Source: Ctena decussata (Eukaryota; Mollusca; Bivalvia; Lucinida; Lucinidae). Taken from it: a stretch of 64,000 nucleotides of DNA. This document shows positions 56,647-64,000 of this stretch, piece after piece. The stretch covers positions 46,059,454 through 46,123,453 of the forward strand of contig OZ022502.1 of assembly GCA_963989385.1 (NCBI GenBank). The letters are read 5' to 3'. The notes below the pieces were generated by a model. The model was not told where the DNA came from. It searched no databases and saw nothing but the letters and a program-made list of their open reading frames with translations. Each line of letters starts with the position of its first letter. Position 1 is the stretch's first letter. The position numbers were made by a program, and so were the translations under genes.

Positions 56647-59600
56647 TATATACGAAAATTTAAATATTTGGTATTTCCCATTAACATTAATGCAGAAACT
56701 GAGCAGTTTCACTGAAGGGCGTCGTATGCTTGTTAGAACAGCCAAAAATTGTTGATATGCAATAGCGTAACTCGTTGTTTACTACAGTTGTGTGCGTATA
56801 TGAATAAAATAGTAAGATGTATTCACCTGTCTGCACTCGAAACGCATGGCGCTATTGGTCAGGTGATACTGTATTTTAGATAAACTTTGAACTATTTTAC
56901 AGCTTTGAGAGTAAAAAGAGTATCTTTAGAAATCTAATAATATGTGGGTGAAATAAAACGTGGAAAGAAATGGATTCGGAATAAAATTTCAATTAATTGT
57001 TTTAAGGATATCATTGATTGGTCACATGCCATAATACGTAAGACTAAACGAGACTTCCGACAGCAATATTTTACTCCCTTGTAATTCAGAGCGAAAATGA
57101 AAAAAAAAGAAAGGAAAAATAGGTCTTGTTTTTATAAAGGAACTTTTCTATGCAGAGCCTCACATTTCTACAAAATTATTATTGTGTTATGTAAAGCATA
57201 AATATTAAGAATGAGCAATCTGAAAATCTTCTATCTCTCACCAATTTTGAGAAAATATTGGGAATGCCGTTTGCATTTGGGAGCAAACGGACTATAATGG
57301 GTATGCGAATGGAATGAAGATCCTGATAAGAACTGTTTCAATATTAATTTCAACTGCATAACCCCACTGCTATGTATACAGTAATTTAAGTAATGCCCCA
57401 GAAAATGTATCTTTATTGCAATGGTCCAATAATGAAAGCTAAAGCTTATCGAATGAAAAAAAGTTGTACAATTGATGAAAGTGGATATAATTTTTTTAGA
57501 TGACACAAGTTTAATGCTTTAATGTTTTTACTGATGTCCAGTAACAAATATTGTTAAGAAAAACAACAACAGAAAATGAAAGGAAATTTATTAAGTTTAC
57601 TAGCATGTAGAGCAACAACGTGAAGTATCTTTACGTATATGCACTATGAGAGTAATACTAAAATCTCTATCGTACTCAGATGTATTTCCAGAAATTACCC
57701 ATACCAACCGAATATATCATACAAATGCAATTATGACGTGTTACATCAGAAAAGTACTAGCTCTTTTAAAACTCTGACTATATTATGTCGAAAAGTAGAG
57801 AATAGACGGAACTTAATGTGAATCATGTATAATTCTGTGACTGTCACAGTTTCAGTAAATGCCTAGTTTAAAGATAAGGGCTAAGAGAGTATTCGTTTAA
57901 CTTTTATCTGTACCATAGCATGATGGCCTGATGACCAGCTCGTTTGTTAACTATGACTCTTTTCCGTTTCGTAACAGCTCGTTTTCGTTTTGTAACATCC
58001 TGGAAAACATACTTAACCAGTTGTGGTACCACTCTCTCAAACAACTGGACGTATATGCGATAATTGCCTTATTAAAGTACATATTGTCCAATAAACCTAA
58101 GTTCAAAATACAATCCAACAAAACGTAGTATTCACCACGTTATGATGTTTGTTCACTCTGACTTTGAACAGTAAAAGGAAAATGGCTTTGCTTAGGTTGT
58201 CTCATTTAGAACTGGTATTTTTATAATTCTTCTTGTTTCTGTCGTTTCGAATTATACCTTGCTAACAGAGGTTTTCAAAATAAAATAAATTTGAATTTAA
58301 ATTTGTTCACCAATTGAAAGCAGTGCTAGCATTCTGTTAGCGCTGATCATATGTGATGATTACGCGATCGATACAAGCGGAACTACTTCCACTAGTATTT
58401 CGAAAAGACGATTCATCAGTAGCTGGAGATGGATAGAGTCAGTGAAACGAGTCTGAATTGTGCATGCGTACACAGCTTGGAACAGAATTGGTCATTGTCG
58501 TATCCGACCAAAAAATAAAATACACAAAATACCGCTTTTTATTTCTTTTACAGTTGGAACTGGCTAGTATATTTCCAATATATTACAACAACAATCTGTC
58601 AAATATTACGATTTATTTAAAAGAAAAACTGTCAAATGTAGGTCAAGCAATCAGTATTAAACAAACGCGTAAAAACTAATGATTAGACAATGACAATCTA
58701 ACCTTAGAGTAAGTTCTAATTACTTCCACTGAATGTACAGCACCTGCAGCAGGACTTTGAATTGGAGTTAGGGACATATGTTTTCTTTCACTGCCTTGCA
58801 TATAGCCTCTCTCTGTCTCTCTGTCTCTCTCTCCCTGTTTCTTTCAAATACTGGCAGCCTGGCCAACAAGATGCTAATATCTCACACGATTTCGTTGAGG
58901 AACAGCACCATATGAAACAAAACTTCATTATATACTTTTTAAAAGAAGCTGATAAATGCGGTCTTGCATAAAAAAATCATAAACAAAGTAGACAATATGA
59001 GAATACAATGAGAGCCAATATCCCACCCTCGAAACCAAATGAGAAAGAATTATACACATAAAAATGACAAAAAAATTACAAAAAAAAAACACGCACGGTA
59101 AACTACAAAACAGGACTTTCTCAAACAGATGGTCGTTCAGGTACCCCAATTGAAAACAACAGTAACACCTATTTTTATCTTTGTTTATTTTAAATTAGAA
59201 AACACAATGGAAATCTAAGTGTATACATCTGACCGTATTGCTAGAGGATCAAATACAAGCGGGCATACGAACAGGTAACAATAAAGAACAACAACAGAAG
59301 TACCACATTAGAAGTACCACATTGGAACGGTCAGGAACAGATTACTGTGATAGATCACAGGTTACTGAGGCTGCTTATTCTATTGTTATGCCTAATAATA
59401 CATCCAAAAGAGAATTATTCAATCTTCAATTGTCCTATAAATAAGGTGATATGACTTTAGTTAATAAGGGTCCATTAAAATAAAACTTAAAAAAGGTCCA
59501 TTACACACATGTAGTTCGATTAAACCAAAGTTAACCACACTCTTTACATGGGCAAAACTCGAGATTACTTTAATCTACGGGTAGACCCATGCGACTAATC

Positions 59601-60319
59601 CATAAAACTGTATCAAACGGATCGGTTAGAACAATCGGTTTTCGGTGTGCTGGTCGTGGGTCATCTAGTTCAGTGTATCATGCAATATATGGTTATTAAC
59701 CAGTGAGACGGACTTTTTCAGTGAGATTGATATATTCTACTCAAAAGAAGTTTCACACATCCACATATTTTCTGACTGATATACGACTACAAAGAGGTAT
59801 ACAAACATGGCACGCATCTGGATTGCTTTATGGTTTCTGTAACTCACATACTACAGTCTCTGTAAACACCTGACAAAATTTGAGGGCAACACTGACCCCG
59901 CCGGGGCAGAAAAAAAGTCTCTAACTGTCTTACGGTATTGGCTTTCAACACAATATATAGAAATCATTCTCAATTATGTTAAAGTCTTTCAAGGCCTGTT
60001 TCTACCAAGACGGATTGAACAGAAGACCAACTTGTCACATTTATAATTCCGAAACATAAAATTGTTAATCATACATATCAATCATGTGTTTCATTGTTGT
60101 GCAACTGATTTTCATACCGGTTAAAATATGACTGTTTTACATTTGCTCCATGGAAAAAAAGTAAGGTGATGCAAAAACATTTATTAGTATATATAATTTT
60201 CCAGGTTATGTAAACTTCGAGCAAAGAAAAAAATGCATTTTAACTCCTGCTACGAATGTTTTAATTGTTCTATGAACGCTTTACTTTATATATTTCCAAT
60301 CGATTGATTAATCGTATTT
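56647..60319. other. Intergenic, little recognised
   Basis: AT-rich. TTTTCCGTTTCGTAACA at about 57960-57976 and CGTTTTGTAACATCC after it are reverse-complementary to TTACGAAACGAAAAGAG at 55151-55167, so another dispersed repeat is present. ORFs have no support. Confidence 0.45.
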
Positions 60320-60545
60320 GGTTTAACTGCCCTTTGAGACAGTATTTCAGTCTATATCGGGCCGTCTCCCAAAGAGGGAGAAATAAGAGAAATAATAGAC
60401 GAGAGAGAAAAATGTCCAAACAACCCCCACCCGCACCGACTGCAAGTACAGTAGGCTCTTGCCCTGCCCTAACATGTTCCAAATCAGTAGGACGCCCCGG
60501 CACTGGAAGTTATACACGGCACAATCGCACCACCTAACCACCCCC
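60320..60545 (-). mobile_element. SINE-like retroposon, second copy, minus orientation
   Basis: Reverse complement of 10800-11035 with about 80-85% agreement by eye; same block order and CT-rich region. Confidence 0.75.
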
Positions 60546-60829
60546 GTTTCCAGTTGATGTAATACTTACATGTACTAACGTCTAGCTGCTTGCATTTGCA
60601 TATTGGACTAGGATATATATATTTTTTCAACATTCATGGAAATATGAAGTATCTGTGAGTAGATAGGGTGGAGTTCTGGGACAAACACTAGCCTTCTATA
60701 TTTGTGTCATTAATATGCTCCCAGTCAAGATAGTCTATATGGAATTAATGCATCATACCTATTAGAGACAATAATATATTAAAAAAAAACAGTTGACAGC
60801 AAAGCATGACTTTGTCAATCATATATCTA

Positions 60830-61328
60830 CAGTTGGTGGACAGAAGTATTCGTCACATAGTGACGTTGCCGTTTAAATCAGTGCATTTACACAAATTTTG
60901 TAAAAAATATTATCGCAAAACTACGACAGTAATCACAACACGGTTTTCACGATGTACATGCAAAATGATTTACGCAATAAACAAGCATAACAAGAAATTC
61001 GATTGTTTTGCTATTTTCTTGTACCAACAGTTTTAAATGAAAGGAAAACAAAAACTTCCATTTTTCGATGACGTTAACATTAACGTCAATGGGGATCAAG
61101 ATTTTAAAACTTTTACATTCATTTCAATCATCTGAAACTCTAACACTAAACGTAGAATAACCTTAATATTTCATTTTATATTGCTGTTTTCAATTCGCCT
61201 TTTATCCCTGCAAGTTTCATTACAGTGTCTTTAAAAACTTTGCGACAGTATTCTTTTAAAAAATTATGGAAATGCATTGGTTTAAACGGCGACGTCACTA
61301 TGTGACGAATACTTTTGTCCACCTACTG
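60830..61328. mobile_element. Tc1-like MITE with long TIRs
   Basis: TA-CAGTTGGTGGACAGAAGTA...CAGTGCATTT at the left; the complement of the right end reads CAGTAGGTGGACAAAAGTAT...CAATGCATTT, then TA. The first 60 bp agree well and similarity continues to about 100 bp. The TIR includes the palindrome GTCACATAGTGAC. Confidence 0.85.
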
Positions 61329-62174
61329 TATATGAAATTGCTCTTGGTTTATCGGAATCTAATAAACTCACACTACCGATGAATTACATTCTTATAAGTA
61401 ACGGTTTGGTAGTTTCCCTTTCACTGCATGGTTTATGTTTAGTCGGAAGCTAATAAAACTCCTGCTACCTGCTCCTGCTTGTTTTATCTGCTTTTCTGTC
61501 TGGCGTTGGTAATTTGTTTATGACAATTAAAATCTAAAAAAGTTCCTTCAAGAGCAGAGAATACATACAGAAGTAGGAACTTGGGCCAGACTACGTAGTT
61601 TCGGCTAATAAAGCCTCGTCAGTGACCCTGACAATATCTGGTGACGAAACCAGAAAAAAAACATACTGTAATTTCTTAATTTTAATTGGGCAGTCGATTC
61701 AAAGACTGATTAATTTCAAAAGGATCCAAATAGTAAAAAACACGATGATCTAGAATAATAGTCTAAATCGATCTCAAATTTAAGATTTCTCAGAATCTAT
61801 CCTCTGATCTCAAAGGATGTAAATGAAATATAATCTGCACTACAAGTCTATCCTTCTATCTGTCTCTTTGGACGGGTCAATTTTCATTTTAAGCGGTGTC
61901 AGGTTTGCATTACTTATACATTAAGCATTATGAGCATCTTAAAGACAGGAGTGGACTGTATAAGGAGGATAAACTTCAACAAGGTCATTCTGTCTCTTGA
62001 TCACATAGTGAGGCCCCCTCCAATTAGCCAATGGAATTATTGGAAATGTTAATTTTTGTCCACTGGTTGGTTGAATAAATTTTCATAACTTTACTTGTAC
62101 ATGTAAATATGTTGTGAAACTGGAACCAGACCCCGGCAGAGAAATCCTGCCTTCAAGAAAATTCCAATATTTAA
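61329..62174. other. Intergenic, nothing recognised
   Basis: No supported feature. Confidence 0.45.
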
Positions 62175-62276
62175 TGCAAACAGTGTAGACACTGATCAGC
62201 GTTTGATCTGGGTCTACGATTACGCTGTTCACCAACGTCCCTTTATGGGTCTTTAGGCATGAATCGGTTAAAGTTA
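62175..62276. mobile_element. Fragment related to the 48.6-kb MITE core
   Basis: GCAAACAGTGTAGAC...CTGATCAG is the reverse complement of the 48.6-kb core (CTGATCAGGATCTACACTGTTTGC). Ends in CGGTTAAA; the left terminus is missing. Confidence 0.6.
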
Positions 62277-62495
62277 GTTAGATGGCCATCTGTCTGATAA
62301 AAGCTGTTTAATTAGCTTTACGGATGTCTTGTCCTTGTTAGTGCTATTCAGCGCTATCTTTGCTTCTGTTTCCCATTTAGTGCTTTGGGTGACATGTGAA
62401 GGTCCATGGTACCAGTTCAGTTTCTGAGTATTTTTAAAGTAATTTGCAGTCGAAATAAACTCCATTTAACTTTAAATTGTTTATTGTTTGTAAGT

Positions 62496-62590
62496 CATAG
62501 TTATACCATGTGTTCCCGCACGTCTGCAGAAATAAACCACGAGCTTTAGCGAGTGGCTTGTCTCCCGTTCAGGTAGGGAACCCATAGCAT
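62496..62590. repeat. Foldback element
   Basis: CATAGTTATACCATGTGTTCCC pairs with GGGAACCCATAGCATAACTA around a CACGAGCTTTAGCGAGTGG inner stem. Confidence 0.7.
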
Positions 62591-62592
62591 AA

Positions 62593-63655
62593 CTATTTCA
62601 TACTATAATCATCAGTGTAGGCGTTGGTCATGACAAAATATTTGGCGCTAAAGTTTGCATTTCCGGCAAGGATAAAATTAAGCTATTTTAGAACCGGAAT
62701 GGCTCAAAACTTTGAAGATTTTTCAAATCATGGCTTTATTTTCGCTATAACATCACGACTTTGCGTGCATGAACGGATGACTTTCTATTTTACATTCTTT
62801 CCAACAGTATCTCAGCTATGTTAGGATGATGATCAGAGGGAGATAATGAAAGGCTGTGAGGAATGGAACCCTGTCTACAGTTGAATTCAGAGGAAGTGGA
62901 ACACAGGCCTGCTAGATCGGTAGGCCACCGCTTAACCCCATTGTTCAACTCATGAGGGAAGAGTTGTTTTTTTCCTTTTTTTTTTAGTAAAGTTCTGTTT
63001 TAAAGGCTGAAGATGGACAATGTAGAAACAGTAGGAGAAAACGTCGACTGTAGTTAATATTCACAAAAAATCCAGGTTATTTGAAAACGCATAAGCTCTG
63101 TGAAATTTGTAAATGCTTTGGCTAATTGCTATAACATCGCATTTAATCACATTTGAAATACAAACATACACAGTAGATAATTTCGATTTAAATGAAAATA
63201 TAAGTTTCCATATTGTATATCTGTCATTATGTTTTGTATTTGAATTAGGCCTTAGATTGGCATCTGCGACTTTTGTTCATTAACTGCGGAAACACTGAGA
63301 TTCAACAATACAAAACAAATCGTGATTTAATATGTTATCTAAAGGGTAATTGTCCCCAGCTGGATGGCTATAGTATTCATCAAAATCTGTGATCGTATCA
63401 GAGTTGAAAATCTGCTTCCTTTATTGGACTGTCACTGAGGACAATATATACGCTAATTGTACGATATACTAACAGCGAAAACTATTAACCGCATTTTGAA
63501 TCTTTTGTCATTATGTAAACTATCACATTATTCGGTTCAAATACAAACATTTAAGATAGCACGAACAATTTAAAACAAAGCATCATAATCAAACCTAGAA
63601 AGTGTAAGCAATTGTGTCGCTATTAGATCCTGACCTTACTCCTAATTTCCAATAT
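62593..63655. other. Intergenic, nothing recognised
   Basis: AT-rich, short ORFs only. Confidence 0.45.
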
Positions 63656-63657
63656 TA

Positions 63658-63863
63658 AGCCATAATTCCAACTCAGTTTTCTACTGCTAATTTAGTGCAA
63701 TTTGATTGGACAAGAGCGTACCGAAAACGGTGTTTATACTTTAACAAATCCCCTGAACCAGAAATTGGGAACTACTAGGACTATTTTCTTTGTGGCAATT
63801 TCTAAAATACTCAGTTTAGCTGACATTTAAAGAATAAAATGACCGAGTTGGAATTATAAGAAA
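63658..63863. repeat. Inverted-repeat element (about 206 bp)
   Basis: CCATAATTCCAACTCAGTT near the start is complementary to ACCGAGTTGGAATTATAAG at the end. Confidence 0.6.
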
Positions 63864-63900
63864 TCAATTTTATTTTTTGAGAATTTTATGGATGTGTAAA

Positions 63901-63986
63901 CGACGGTGAATCATTCGCAAACTTGATATAAAGTTTGACATATAGCCCTTCGGGCTTTATTCAGGTTGTAAGTGATTCACCGACGT
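63901..63986. repeat. Hairpin-ended segment at the window edge
   Basis: CGACGGTGAATCA...TGATTCACCGACG arms enclose AGCCCTTCGGGCT, a smaller inner hairpin. Confidence 0.65.
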
Positions 63987-64000
63987 GACTAGATAGTGGG

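Noticed and set aside
60265..60541. ORFs of 64-90 residues on both strands near 60.3-60.5 kb
   Set aside because: They translate the SINE-like copy; equivalent frames appear in the copy at 10.8 kb but with different ends.

Overview
The window looks like nuclear DNA from a bivalve mollusc. It is AT-rich, gene-poor and intron-rich, and it is packed with short foldback elements, SINE-like copies and 146-180 bp tandem-unit repeats of kinds I associate with bivalve genomes. The assignment rests on repeat style and on the class of receptor encoded; no species is claimed. There is no sign of prokaryotic, viral or organelle sequence.

One intact protein-coding gene can be read with confidence. It is a four-exon, plus-strand rhodopsin-family GPCR (ATG 2349 to stop 16877; 391 residues after splicing) of the neuromedin-U/pyrokinin/CAPA (PRXamide) receptor type. 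All three introns are phase 1 with GT-AG borders. Intron 1 is 11.9 kb and holds a 146-bp tandem array, a SINE, a SINE-like repeat and three inverted-repeat elements.

Downstream of 17 kb I see no second intact gene. There are two weak minus-strand exon candidates (49234-49438 and 53690-53864) and a few unsupported ORFs. The rest is mostly mobile-element debris: a 5'-truncated RTE/BovB-like LINE at 25811-28427 inserted into an older MITE; a dead Tc1-like transposase at 49805-50800; Tc1- and mariner-like MITEs at 60830-61328 and 56215-56646; several TTAA-flanked elements; a candidate CACTA-type element at 43396-44317 dense in ACGT motifs; tRNA-derived and other SINE-like copies; and many long foldbacks.

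The most informative structure is comparative and lies inside the window. Two inverted copies of one element (29628-31331 and 40770-41631) act as empty sites for each other. They define a 1198-bp TTAA-flanked insertion in one copy and a 384-bp AATA-flanked insertion in the other. Several tandem arrays that do not obviously share sequence have unit lengths near 144-147 bp, and two of these families carry TCAAGGTCA-type nuclear-receptor half-sites in each unit. I did not find a clearly new multi-gene system. The best candidates for something undescribed are the ACGT-dense element, the 146-bp array class and the shared-core TTAA MITE family.
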